Position numbers and translations under genes: made by a program. A stretch of DNA of 64,000 nt from Ustilaginoidea virens (lineage: Eukaryota > Ascomycota > Sordariomycetes > Hypocreales > Clavicipitaceae), in NCBI RefSeq assembly GCF_000687475.1, contig NC_057318.1, positions 3,472,001 to 3,536,000 on the forward strand, read 5' to 3'. The notes under the pieces are model-generated. The model was not told the origin of the DNA and did not search any database. It saw only the letters and a program-made list of their open reading frames with translations. This document shows, piece by piece, positions 11,955 to 22,820 of this stretch. How positions within the stretch are numbered: the first letter of the stretch is position 1; each line of letters starts with the position of its first letter.

Positions 11955-12075
11955 ACTATTACCAGCCCACAGGCAAGCCTACAGGCATCCCTATCTATTA
12001 CCAGCCTACAGGCATCTCTATTTATTACTAGCCTATAGGCATCCCTTCCTATTACTAGCTCACAGGCATCTCTCT
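11955..12075 (+). repeat. 27-base coding minisatellite in Copia-P
   Basis: About four to five units built on acaggcatcyctatctatta encode SLQASL.IT-type repeats just before the protease. Unit-to-unit changes are mostly CA to TA. Confidence 0.75.
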
Positions 12076-12439
12076 CAACTACACCCTATCCACTTAAAGA
12101 TTCCTGGATACTGGATAGTGGTTCTAATATTCACATCACTAACAATAAGGACCGGTTGCTAGATTACATACTAAACATCGAGCCCGAAATAGTATTTACA
12201 GGCGAATCTAATCCTTCTATACTAAGATATAGAAGAGTGCGATTAAATACTAATAAAGGCATCTTCGAGCTACTATACGTAGCATATATACCGACGTTTC
12301 ATACCAATGTGGCAAGCTTAGAACGATTTATACATACGAATTACCACTAGAACTTATAGACTGGCTGGATTACACACAATAAGGACCGTTTATTTTATAC
12401 CAACCAGATGTTTGGCCAGCAGGTTATTGAGTATAGCGA

Positions 12440-12690
12440 AGTCGCTATTGCTACTGCCACTACTACTACCACTGGGGATACTACGGTATCTTACCCAACT
12501 CGCACTACTACTACTACTGGGGATACTATGGTATCTTACCCAACTCGCACTACTACTACTACTAGGGATACTACGGTATCTTACCCAACTGGCACAGGGG
12601 ATACTACGGTATCTTACCTAACTAAAGATACTACGGTATCTTACCCTTCTGACGATACTACGGTATCTTGCCCTTCCACATCTACTACCT
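12440..12690 (+). repeat. Thr-rich coding minisatellite in Copia-P
   Basis: Units around ggggatactacggtatctta recur seven to eight times, encoding GDTTVSYPT repeats with (ACT)n spacers. The array lies between protease and the GAG-pre-integrase motif. Confidence 0.85.
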
Positions 12691-13494
12691 CTGAGGATAC
12701 TACGCCTCCTTCATCTATTATTAGTAGGGAAGACCCTACTATACTAGATAAAAATATATCTCCGTCAATCAACAATTCTGCGGCTATATAATGTACATCA
12801 TCTCATCCCACTCTAACTACTATAGCGCCCGTTATAGCAGTGGCTATCTCGAAGGATACCCAAAATGCGTCTGCCTCGGAAGCTACGGCTACGATATGGC
12901 ATAAACGACTAGGTCACCGCGATAAAACATCCTTAGGTATAGAGGATGAAGTCACAGCGCCTTATTCATCGGCATAAAACGGCCCAGCTAAACGCTCGGG
13001 GGGTATTACACAAATACGTGATATTACCGTTAATGAGAACAACTATAACAGTAGTAAAGCCACCGCTATACCACAACGACTTAAGATATACCTACCACAA
13101 TATATCGACAATACTTCTGAGTATGAGGATATAGATGAGCTCTATATATCTCACCCTTCTACTACTGTCATACCTATTCCCACTACCCAGCCTTATATTC
13201 CTAGCCCAACCTTACCTTCGACTTCTATACCTACTAGTGAACAAGCTGTTCCTAGTAAACAACAATATCATACAGTCCAGCTACCTACTCCAGCTTCCAC
13301 ACATCCTTCTGAAGCAAGTACTGAGACTAGTCCTACACTACAAAGGTCAGCTAGGCTGGCTAGTAAAAACACTTCTAGTACGGCTTTTATCAGCAGCTTC
13401 TTTCTAGGTACCAAGAAGTGCCTACACCGACCACTTATACCACCTTAACTAAGTAATACCGACTTGCTAGATAGAGCTAGATCCTAGCCTATCT

Positions 13495-13503
13495 AGGGGG
13501 GTA
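13495..13503 (+). promoter_or_regulatory. Copia-P polypurine tract
   Basis: The purine tract aggggggta lies directly before the 3' LTR at 13504, the expected place for plus-strand priming. Confidence 0.75.
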
Positions 13504-14197
13504 TGTCAGAATGAAATTATTTATTGTTATTTTATTTTATTATTTTTGGATATCTATCGCCGATAATTCCTACGCATCGCCGCATCATCAGATTGAAAAA
13601 GGTATTAAGTATTCAGTACTTATATTTATATGACGGCTGCTAGTAAAGTTGAGTACCCAGTACTTACACATATTCCCTTACGCGCAAATGTATGATGCAT
13701 CACAAATTGATCACACCACTTTATCGTCGCAAATCTCGATGCATTATAAATGCACATTTCGCCACATATCTATGATATCACAGTATGGTCACGATATTTA
13801 CGTCAGATTGATTTCACTAGGGATGTTCTATGTTGGAATATTATGTATTTAAATCCCTAGATATTCCTACCCAAATAGTGGGAAGGAAGTATGGATGTAT
13901 GCATGCAAGCAAGTATGCAGAATTAATGCACATCAGATTGTCCCTACGCCTTAATTTCGTATCTTATCTGTGCCGTTACATTACCTTACTGCGATTTTAC
14001 CATTCCACTGCCTTTATCCTTCGCATACTGCATTATCTTAGCAGGCGAAAACGTTTGAATTAATGCACATCAGATTGTCCCTACGCCTTAATTTCGTATC
14101 TTATCTGTGCCGTTACATTACCTTACTGCGATTTTACCATTCCACTGCCTTTATCCTTCGCATACTGCATTATCTTAGCAGGCGAAAACGTTTGACA
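13504..14197 (+). repeat. Copia-P 3' LTR (694 bp) with a 137 bp internal duplication
   Basis: Same as the 5' LTR except that the last 137 bp (unit 14059-14195, starting attaatgcacatcag and ending gtttga) are present twice in tandem. It ends gtttgaca. The two units are identical as far as I can read, so the duplication is recent or arose during reverse transcription. Confidence 0.92.
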
Positions 14198-14455
14198 ATA
14201 TCGCCGGCTCTTTAAGTATATTCGTAATATATAGTGCCTCTATTATAGCTAAAGGCTTTATAATAGAAGCTGCGAAAATATCGTAAGCTTTTCCTTTAAG
14301 CTTTATAAAAAATATATTATTAAAAGGAGTAATCGGCTCGAATTTATTATTAGGCTTAGGCGAAAATAATAGGGATAGTAGTATCGCTTAAGTAATAGCT
14401 TTTTTAGGGTAATCTATAACCTTAAGATTAATTTCTATTAATTAAAGGGTATTAT
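14198..14455 (-). pseudogene. Copia-X pol fragment between integrase and RT
   Basis: Starts with the right TSD of Copia-P. The minus frame reads KPNNKFEPITPFNNIFF and KGKAYDIFAASIIKPLAI, then joins the RT part at 9377 after removal of Copia-P and one TSD (ILKEPA continuing into RELKKHLKCEEF). This is the hinge before RT in that Copia group. It ends with the left TSD of the LINE (14441-14455). Confidence 0.75.
14441..14455. repeat. Left TSD of the LINE (15 bp)
   Basis: attaaagggtattat occurs here and again at 20190-20204. A 15 bp duplication is typical of target-primed reverse transcription. Confidence 0.9.
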
Positions 14456-14472
14456 ATATATATATATATATA
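14454..14472. repeat. (TA)n simple-repeat tail of the LINE
   Basis: An alternating TA run lies at the 3' end of the minus-strand LINE, adjoining the TSD. It serves as the 3' tail instead of poly(A). Confidence 0.7.
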
Positions 14473-15499
14473 TTACACTAGCTAAGCTATCTAGGGGGGG
14501 GATAAGCCCCCATCTAGCCTAGTGCTAGTACCTCTATGCCTAATCTATATAGGAAACCCGAGTGCCGGGAGGAAAACCTATATACTATCCGTAGTCGATA
14601 GTATCCCTTCGGAATCAAAGGGGGTTTACTATACATTACGAGGAGGTGTCCTATCGCACGAGACTAGGTCTGGCGGCAGGGCTGGGAAAGTATAGATAGT
14701 AGGCGCGCCTCGATAGGCGCGGTGATTTGCCTTAGTGGTTATTAGTTATTAGTTATTGGGTATTAGTTAGGCTCTAAGGTGGGTATGAATCGGAACCGAT
14801 GTAGTTAATATTATTAGGTATAGGAGGCAATAGTAATTAGCTATACCGCCGTCGAAGCCTCCCCTGCCTACTGCTTAATCGGTATAGCCTAAGCAAGCTA
14901 AATTAGTAATTCTATTGCTATCCTCTCCTCGTCCCTATGCTAATACCCCCGCCCCCTCCCCTTTTAAAAGGAAGAGGGAGGGGTTAAAGATAATAGAATC
15001 GCCTACAAAGGGAATATTAGGTCTAGCCGCTAAGGTTAAACGAAAGATATATTTAAGATCTATAGTCTCCCCTTCTCTAGGGGGGAAAAAGAAGGAAAAG
15101 GAGAAAATAAAGGTAGCCCTTAATAATAGCTATAGTAATAGAGAGGGTAGTACAGAGTGAGTAGGGGTCTAAGGGGTTAAAGGTACTAAGAAGATTAAAG
15201 GTCTAAATCTATCGACCGTATAAATAGCTTATATAAAAAGGATATTCTTTCCCTATCTATATAGTCAATTGTATCTTTATCTATAATTATCTATATATAT
15301 ATATATAGTCTAGGGTTAAGGTATAATTATATCGGGTTACTATTAGAGCTAAAGTCTATATAAGCGGTAAGTATAATAGCTAGGGTGAATTATTCGAGCC
15401 GGTAGGTATTAAAGACCTATTTAATAACCTATTTAGCTAAATCTTTATTTTCGAGTATTTAGGTAATACTATATTTATCTAGTATGGGGCGGTCTTAAA

Positions 15500-18400
15500 T
15501 ATAGAGGGGAGGGTTTCTAAGATAGTTACTATACTTTAGGATTATATATTCGATATTTTCTATATTGGGACCGCATCGGCAATATAGGTAGCAGATAGAT
15601 AGGACCTTTATCTTATATAGGAACTTATTAAGGCCTATTTTTTCTATTCTAAATTAGGTAAAAAGGGAGGACTTATATTTATAGAGGTTTTTATAGAGAT
15701 CTAGTATCTTCTTTGCAGAGGTAAAGTTAGGGGTATATTCGGCAGTAAGGCGGTTCTTTAGCAGGTATTATACTTAGGTAAGTTGTTATTTCGATTACTA
15801 TCTCTTTATCTATTTAAGAGCTAGAAAGTAAGTAGGGGATAGTTTATTATCCTAAAATAGAATCGAATCTTTAAGGGCTATATAATTTAGTATTCTATTT
15901 TTAGTCGGTCGCCTTTATCTGCGGATAGGTCTTTATTATAGCTAAGTCTGGATAATAGTATATATATTAGAGATAAGATCGGCTATATTATTTTCTTAGG
16001 TTCTAATAAGGAATTATTATTAGACTAGGTTAAGATAAAGGTCGAATAGGGGACTACTGCTTTAGTTTCTATAATTATATTAGGTATTACTTAGTAGGCT
16101 CCTATAACTATATAGAGGCATTTTGATTATTTAGCGGTTAGACTGTATATAATACCTTTTGCTATTTCTCCCGGCTTAGTAGGAGTATGCTAGATTCTAG
16201 CGCTAAAAGCGATTATAGTTCTAATAACCTATATATATAGTAGTTAGGCTTTACGGAATTAATATCCCTATATAGAGGCCGCTAAAGCGATAAGGGCAAG
16301 CTTCTGCCTTTCTAGCTTCTTTACTATTTAGGCCCTATAATTAGTCTAGTTAAATTTATAGTTAATCTCTACTCTAAGGAATCGGGCGTATTATATAGGT
16401 TAGATAATTATATTGCCGAGTCGTATTATTATAGTATTTAGTTAATGCTATTTAGTAAAGTATATTAGCTTGCTTTTTGCTAGGTTAAATTTTAGTCTAG
16501 CCTCTGCTGATTATTTTTCGTAGATTTTCTATACTTTCGAGAGGGTTATAATTATATCCCGTATTATTTTGCCGTATATAATTATATTAGTATCGTCTGC
16601 GAATCCTAAGGTTAGCGAGTTATCTACTGCTTTAAGTCTGTAGTATAAGGGTATAATATAAAAAAGGAAAAAGATTAAGGAGATTAGGGAGCCTTAGGGC
16701 ACTCTTACTATAATTAAGAATCTTTAGGTAGGTTAGCCTTTAAAAAAGATTTTAATTAAGCGTAATATAGTAAAGCCTTAGACTTAGGCTACTATCTATT
16801 AGAGGGCGCTACTTTAGAAAAGGAGGTGTATAAATCTAGTATAGTTAATAGTATTAAATGCCGTAAAGATATTTAGTTATAGTAGCGATACTATTCCTTT
16901 ATACTACTAGGTGGCTTTAACTGCTTCTACTAGGGTATATAGCACTATATCTATTAATCTATTTACTTTATTGCCTATTTATATATTTAGTAGTAATTTC
17001 TATTCTTTTGCAATTATTATTAGTCTTTTTACTATTATAGCTTTAAGGATTTTACTAAAAAGGTTTAAGAGGGATATTAGGCGTTAGGCTTTTACTCTTT
17101 AGTATTCCTTAGGTATTTTATTAGGTTTTCTTAATACTACGACTTTAGCTTCCTAAAACTATATTAGGTAGTAACTAGTTCTATATATAACATTAAGGAG
17201 TATTATTAGGGCTCTAAGAACTAGTTCTCTATAGGCTTTAAGGAATCCCACTAGTATACTATTAGGGCCTAATACTTTCTAGCTAGCTATATATTAAAGG
17301 GTATTATAGATATCTACTTTAGAGAATTCGTCTTTAAGGGCGAATATTGCATTAATAAAGCAAGAGAATTATAAGTCTGGGATATTATTAAAGGTGGCTA
17401 TTAATATCGGGAAGAATTTTTCTATTAGTACTTCTATTTTAAAGGAATATATTTTTGCTTTTTATATTTAGGCTCTTTTGCCTTAAAGAAGTATAAGGAT
17501 TTCTTTTAATTCTAAGGGGAGTCTACTATATATCTAGGCCTATTTCTCTAGGGACTATAAGTCTGCGTTTTTTGTTATAGCCTTATTAACGGCTTTTCTC
17601 TATATCTAATGCCTTTCCTATTAGATAACTTTAGTTTAGTTTATCTCTATTCTTTATACTATTAACTAATTAAGGCTAATATAGTCTTTTCTCTAATTCT
17701 TTATAGCCTTATAGGCCGCTATTATAGCCGACTATACTTCCTAGGTCTACTATAGGGCCCTTCCTAGCGGTTTAATTTCTCTTTTAGGTGCAATAATATT
17801 AGCAATAGCCTATAGTTAGGTTATAAGCTATTAGGCAAAAGCATCGATCTCTATAGGGGACTAGGGTAGGTATAAAGTATATAGGATAGCTATCCTAACT
17901 TTAGCTTTAGCTTAAGCGAGGATTTTATTAAGTTTCTTCTATTAGTATATCGGTAGTAGTTTGCGAAACTTATTTAGTCTTATTTCTATTTAGATTACTT
18001 AAGGGATATAGTTAGATCTAGTAATATCTATTGCCCCTATAAACTTTATATTAAGGTCTTTTATACTCTATATATAGTCGATAGTGCTATTATATTTGCC
18101 TAAGGCTTATCTAATTATCTCTCCCTATAGTATTATAAGGGTTAGCTTCTATTTTAATATAAGTTTAAGGAGGGTATTATAGCCTAAGGAGGTTCTATAA
18201 GAGCGGTCCTATATAGGGTAGTAGATATTAAAGTTACTAGTAAAGATGCTATAGGGGCGAGGGGTAGTTTAGGCGAATTCCTAGAGGGGGGTAGACTAAT
18301 TTAAAGAAGGGATTAAGGAGTAAATAAAGTAGATATTAGTATTTTAGAGTATAATACGGCACTAGTCTAGACCTAAATCTATTGCCTAAGAGCTAGGAGT

Positions 18401-18900
18401 ATATCTTTTATAGATATAAATTGCTACGCATCTATTATAGGCGGCTATTTAGTATCTACTAAGGCTAAAGTATAGGGGGAGTCTATTTAAGGCTACGAAT
18501 TTCTAGAGGGCGATAATATCTAGTTCGGATTTATAATTAAAGACGAGGTATACTAATAGTGATTTCTTTTATATATTTTAGTATAGTACCTCTATTATTA
18601 GTATTAGGGCTAGGGGGTTAGGGCTCTCGGTATATTAATAGCGGTAGGCTTAGATAAATTAAATTAAAAGAATATAGTAATATTACTACTACTATTAATC
18701 CTCTTAGGGGCAATAGAGCTTTCTTTATATAGTTTGCCGATTTGTTTTTTTAGGGAGTCCTCCCTTAGGGAGTTACTAGCGAAGCATCTACAGCCTTTAT
18801 CCTCTAGGATAAAGGGGGGAGGTATTAATAAGATGCTAATAGTTGCGAACTATATTAGTCTAGTGCTATAAGCCTATCTTGCGATATCCTATTGCCTGTT
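15500..18900 (-). pseudogene. LINE ORF2 remnant: endonuclease and reverse transcriptase
   Basis: Minus-strand reading with Gln stops restored. The endonuclease part runs from about 18250 to 17950: NFNIYYPIQD (the DFN..H..W motif), then LLKLILKQKLTL and a STIDYI segment (from STIDL). RT follows with VRVPQGSLISLILFLFYI (about 16708-16650) and the catalytic box GFADDTNI, whose two Asp codons lie near 16594-16599. Many former Gln and Trp codons are stops, so it is not functional. Outer limits are approximate because frames are interrupted. Confidence 0.8.
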
Positions 18901-20150
18901 CGCTATAAGGCAGAATTAAGACTAAGCCGGATAGGGTTTTTAGCAGTTAATATAATACTCTCTTTTATTACTTATAATATTAGGGCAGTTTTTATCTCTA
19001 TTAGGGTATCTCTCCGCACTATACCGTCTGCATCGAGGGGTCTTTATATAGTAATTCGCAATATATCTAAATTTAAAGCATTAGTAATACTATTTTAGGT
19101 GGATAGTTTCGTCGTATAATTTAGCCTTAAAGATTTCTATTTAGTAGATAACTTTAGTCTTATAGAGTCGGTTTACTGCTTTTATATTAGTTACTCTAAT
19201 AATTAAGGGGGCTTTTATTGCTTTTTCGTAGGGTTTTTTTGCAGTAATTCTGCTAATACTAGGGCTATTAGCTTAGGCTAGGTTTAATTTAATATCTTTA
19301 ATAGGGATATTTTTAGAGAATTAGATAGGGAATCCTTTAATAATAATACTAAAGGTATAGATATTTAGTATAGCTTTTATACCGAATATAAGGGGGATCT
19401 AGGTAGTTTCTATAGTAAAATAGGATATAGCTTCTATAAAGGTAACGACTATATCTCCGCTATAGAGTCGGCAAGCGGTAATAGCGTTAATACCTCTAGT
19501 AGTAGTATTTACCGCTTTTATAATCTCGATAGGGGTTCTCTATTATAGGTTTTTAGTAATATTATCTCCTTTAATTATTATTTTATAGTGGATTCTCGGC
19601 GGTATAAGTAAGGTGGTTAGTTTAAATAGTATAGTCGTTAGTATGCCTTTAGTAGCAATACTAGCCTAGATCGTTCTAAAGGGGATCTTTAAGGCAAAAG
19701 CTTTATTTATAGCGCTCTCTACTACTTTTTCTAGATTATTAGTTGTAATAAGGTTCGAGTTCGGGTTTAGGGCAGGATTAGTTTAGTTAATACGTTTAAT
19801 ACTATCGACTAAGCTAATAATAGCATTCTATATATTTCCCAGTATAGCTGCCGGGATATAGTCTGCGATCTTTTAGTAATACTATTTAAGTAATTCAGTT
19901 TCTTCTTAGGTTCCTATATTAGTTTATGCGATATTGCCGCTGATTCGTCTGTAATTATCGTTAGTAATAGTAATACGGTGGTTATAGTGGCTCGACTTAA
20001 GTCTACCCTTATTTCCTCCGTCTAAGTCTATAATTTCCGCCGCCTCGACCGCGCCTTCCTCCCGGTGCCGATGCGCTATTGGCGGACGGGGTAAGATAAG
20101 GTAAGGGATTAATTTAGCAACTTTTTGACTATTTTAGGGGTATATTCGCG
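18900..20150 (-). pseudogene. Probable LINE ORF1 region
   Basis: Upstream of the endonuclease on the minus strand, as expected for ORF1 of a two-ORF LINE. No zinc knuckle survives clearly. Assigned by position only; the plus-strand 68-codon frame at 18892 is a shadow. The GC-richer segment 20020-20180 would be the 5' UTR and ORF1 start. Confidence 0.4.
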
Positions 20151-20189
20151 CCGGTACCGAGGTGCGGGCGAAATCGCGAAAAGTTTTTT

Positions 20190-20303
20190 ATTAAAGGGTA
20201 TTATTAGTAGCTTTATTTTATACCTCTAGTGCCTATTTAATAATAGGATTATTAGTAAAGATATTTTTAGTTAAATTCCTAGATAATATAAATTCAAAAT
20301 TAT
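20190..20303 (-). pseudogene. Copia-X fragment between LINE and Gypsy
   Basis: Starts with the right LINE TSD and ends with the Gypsy TSD attat (20299-20303). The minus frame reads FEFILSRNLTKNIFTNN and ALEVQNKATNNTL. It joins 55560-55771 upstream (KETPIINN) and 14455 downstream, so it is one continuous Copia-X reading frame after removal of the inserts. Confidence 0.7.
20299..20303. repeat. Left TSD of the Gypsy element (attat)
   Basis: attat precedes the LTR at 20304 and recurs at 55555-55559 after the second LTR, 35 kb away. Confidence 0.9.
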
Positions 20304-20547
20304 TATCACAGGCTCGGGCTACGCCCGCGCCACAATGTGGCTAGGACACGGGCTACGCCCGCGTCTAGCCTAAGAAGGGCAATAGACGGAGTCACGGGAC
20401 TATACTAAGACTCCGATATATATTATAATCGGGATATAAATAGACTAGATAAAAGGTTCCTATTTGGATCCTTTTCCTTCCTCTTTAGTCTATTTAATAT
20501 ATATTACTAACGCCTATTCGCAGCCGCCCTAGGGCTAGTCCGTTATA
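20304..20547 (+). repeat. Gypsy 5' LTR (244 bp)
   Basis: Begins tatcacaggctcggg and ends tccgttata; the other LTR ends tccgtcaca, so the original termini were TG...CA. It contains a GC-rich direct repeat (cgggctacgcccgcg), a TATA-like tataaata (20438-20445) and the inverted pair taaatagacta / tagtctattta (20440-20450 and 20486-20496). Confidence 0.93.
20438..20497 (+). promoter_or_regulatory. Gypsy promoter/R region with self-primer sequence
   Basis: A TATA-like box (20438-20445) is followed 40-50 bases later by agtctatttaa (20487-20497). This 11-mer is exactly complementary to the sequence just after the LTR (20549-20559). In Tf1/sushi elements the first 11 nt of the transcript prime reverse transcription, so this is likely close to the transcript 5' end. 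Confidence 0.55.
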
Positions 20548-20548
20548 T

Positions 20549-20559
20549 TTAAATAGACT
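20549..20559 (+). promoter_or_regulatory. Gypsy self-primed primer-binding site
   Basis: ttaaatagact, one base after the LTR end, pairs over 11 bases with agtctatttaa in the LTR (20487-20497; also 55494-55504 in the 3' LTR). There is no TGG start as in sites primed by a tRNA 3' end. See the finding on self-priming. Confidence 0.55.
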
Positions 20560-20601
20560 CTCTCAGCCTTACTATTATAACTCTATATTATAAAACTAAT
20601 A

Positions 20602-22820
20602 ATGCAAGCGTTATACGATATCGAAATAAACATGCCTAATAAGATAGGGGCAGACGGCATAGGGCAGTAGCGCCCCCGACGTAATATATATACCTAAATG
20701 CAGTAACTTTCCAAAAGAATGCAATAGATTCAATCGCAGATAAACTCTCTATAAGCCTATCTCGCAGAGCAGGCGAGTAAACCCTAACCGGAATACTAAC
20801 CGGTCCTAATAATATAATAGGGCAGACCTATCCCCCCTACTACTCTAGATACAGCTTATACCTAACCTAAATGTAAGCCGATCCCGATAGGGGACCCTTT
20901 TAATAGCAAAAAGGCAATATTTACAGCCTAGCAAACCTTTATATAATATAAACTTAAGGTCGATAAAGACTTTATTAAGGACGAAAAGATGCAGTAGATA
21001 TTTATCTTTTAAAACCTATCTTCTACAGTCTAATTATAAATCGCAGCCTTTTTCGAAAATAGTAAGGCCTACGATTATAATATAATAAAGTTCTTTAAAT
21101 ACCTTTAATATCTCTTTAAGGATTTATATCGATAGGATTATATAATTACTAAACTTAAGCACTCTTTATACTAAGGCCCTAAAGAACCTTTCGCCGCCTT
21201 CTTTATCTAATTTAAAGAAAAACTAGCGCTTATAAGAGGAATTAGTTAGCCTAAAGAAGTAAAACTTAAATACCTCTATTCTATATTAAATACTAAGATA
21301 GCCAATAAGATTATCAGACTTAGGGTCTCCTATAATAATTACTATTTAGTAGTTGACCACTATTATTAGATCGCTATTAACCTTAAGATTAGTATAACGA
21401 CTAGGCGCTACCTTAATCCTTTTTGCAATTAATAAAATAATAACTAGGATATAAAAGATAATATGCGGATAATAGGTATTAATTAGTTTACTTTAAAGAG
21501 TAAGCAATATATAGCCGAATAGATCTTATAAAAGGTCTTTAATAAGTAACGGGAGAAGGATCTATACCTTTATTATAGTGCTTTTACCCACTATATATAG
21601 AAATACCGTTTGCAAAGGGCCTATAGACCGGGAATAGTTAAAGTAGCTATAGTAGACTCTTAGGCCGCTAATAATAATAATAGCAATAATACTTAAGGAA
21701 AAGAATAGCCCTTAAGCCTAATCTCGCGAGAGGGCTTAAAGTATATATTAAGAACCTTAATCGATTACGAAAAAGACCTTATATAAAGGAGATAAAAGAG
21801 ATTATAAAACGTATAAATAGGCACCCCTTTTTAGTACTAATATTATATAAATCTTATACTTTTATTAATACCCTAATTGACTTAGGTTATAATTGCTATA
21901 GCGCTATAAGCGAAAAAACAGTATAATAGTTAGGTCTCTAATTTATCTGCCTATTATAATATAGGAAAATCGGAATAGTAATAGAGATTTAGAGCCGTTT
22001 AGGGGAATATAAAGAAATAACTTCCTCTATTATATATATTATTCGCATAAATATTAATATTAATAGCTAACTTTCTATAGTTATACTTTATATAATCCTA
22101 GGCTTTATCTATAATATTATCTTAGGTCTCCCTTAGATAGAATACTATAATATTATATTATAAGCGAAACGATATCGAATATAGATTAAAGCAGTAGGCA
22201 ATCTTATTATCTAAAAATTAGTAGTATAATAGTCTAGCCTTACTATAGTTAATATTCTCAGTTTAATCTTCTATAGTATACTCTAATAGGTAAAGCATTT
22301 TAAAGACTAATTAACCTCTTTTATTACTATAAGCCTATAAGAGATAATATATATTCTCTATATTATGCTTCTGCTATATTAAGACCCTATACTATCCCTG
22401 TAGAAGCTGTAGGTACTACCCCTAGAGTTATAAAAATTTAGCGACCTATTTAATAAGGAAAAGGCCTCCGGCCTTCCTCTATACCGGGGTATATTAGACT
22501 ATTATATTCGGCTTAAGAAGGCCCTAGATAGAAGTATACTAGACCTACTTTAGGGCCTATTATATAATATACTATAGGACTAGCTTCTTAAGGTTTGGAG
22601 GCAGGTAATTAACCTTATAGATAAAGGATAGATTTAGATAAGCTTTTTATCGGCGGCAGCTTTAGTCCTCTTAGCTAGAAAGGGGAATAAAAGGTAGCAT
22701 TTTTATATTAATTACCGAGCCTTAAATAAGGTTATAGCTTAAGACTGATACCCCCTCCCGCTAATTAAAGAGACCCTATAATCGTTATCCTAAGCAAAGT
22801 AGTTTACTAAAGTTAATATA
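20602..22820 (+). pseudogene. Gypsy gag, protease and start of RT, RIP-degraded
   Basis: From an ATG at 20602 (MQALYDIEINMPNKIG), with Gln stops restored. Gag core: DPFNSKKAIFTAQQTFI and YKLKVDKDFIKDEKMQ (about 20890-20990), then EPFAAFFIQFKEKLA near 21190. A CCHC-knuckle remnant (LYYSAFTHYIQKY) lies near 21560. Protease: FINTLIDLGYNCYSAISE near 21870, the active-site Asp-Ser-Gly now read as Asp-Leu-Gly. RT start: VLLARKGNKRQHFYINYRAL and YPLPLIKETLQSL (about 22670-22790), then FTKVN, where Copia-A interrupts at 22821. Inactive because of many stops. Confidence 0.85.
22816..22820. repeat. Left TSD of Copia-A (atata)
   Basis: atata precedes the LTR at 22821 and recurs at 37547-37551. Confidence 0.88.

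Larger units (their letters stand above)
10824..13490 (+). pseudogene. Copia-P gag-protease-partial integrase polyprotein, degraded and deleted
   Basis: Starts MATNTDLGNPANFQLLG at 10824. The gag part has the copia-type segment GSKDWFKWISIIKKFA; a zinc-knuckle remnant lies near 11660-11710 (Cys-x-Tyr-Gly...His...Asp-Tyr, with Tyr replacing two Cys). A Ser/Gln-rich tandem array follows (11955-12075), then protease WILDSGSNIHI near 12110-12140 with the catalytic Asp-Ser-Gly. A long Thr-rich array (12440-12690) precedes the GAG-pre-integrase motif WHKRLGH at 12897-12917. After about 20 codons the sequence jumps to an NGPAKRSGG segment at 12977-13003 (the NG.AER motif late in integrase). It then goes to the Pro/Thr-rich hinge ending in RSARLASKN at about 13350 and stops before RT. 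Stops are at former CAA/CAG codons. Confidence 0.82.
9378..14197 (+). mobile_element. Copia-P, LTR retrotransposon lacking most integrase and all RT/RNase H
   Basis: Complete insertion of 4820 bp bounded by LTRs (9378-9934 and 13504-14197) and a 5 bp TSD. The internal part is only 3.6 kb and codes gag, protease, the start of integrase and the hinge before RT; the rest is deleted, so it could move only with help. It is inserted in the Copia-X RT region in the opposite orientation. Primer site and polypurine tract are both present. Most differences between the LTRs are CA to TA in the left copy. Confidence 0.93.
14456..20189 (-). mobile_element. Non-LTR retrotransposon (LINE, Tad/I-like), RIP-degraded
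   Basis: 5734 bp element on the minus strand, bounded by a 15 bp direct repeat and carrying a (TA)n tail (14454-14472) at its 3' end. The minus strand carries an apurinic-type endonuclease and a reverse transcriptase; no LTRs are seen. It sits in the Copia-X hinge, and the Copia-X frame closes when it is removed. The 5' end at 20189 may be full length, since a GC-richer stretch (20020-20180) looks like a promoter/5' UTR. The clade is inferred from motif style only. Confidence 0.88.

Noticed and set aside
12412..12791. Thr-rich frame resembling a cell-wall or mucin-like protein
   Set aside because: It is a minisatellite in the Copia-P polyprotein, between protease and the integrase start, not a separate gene.
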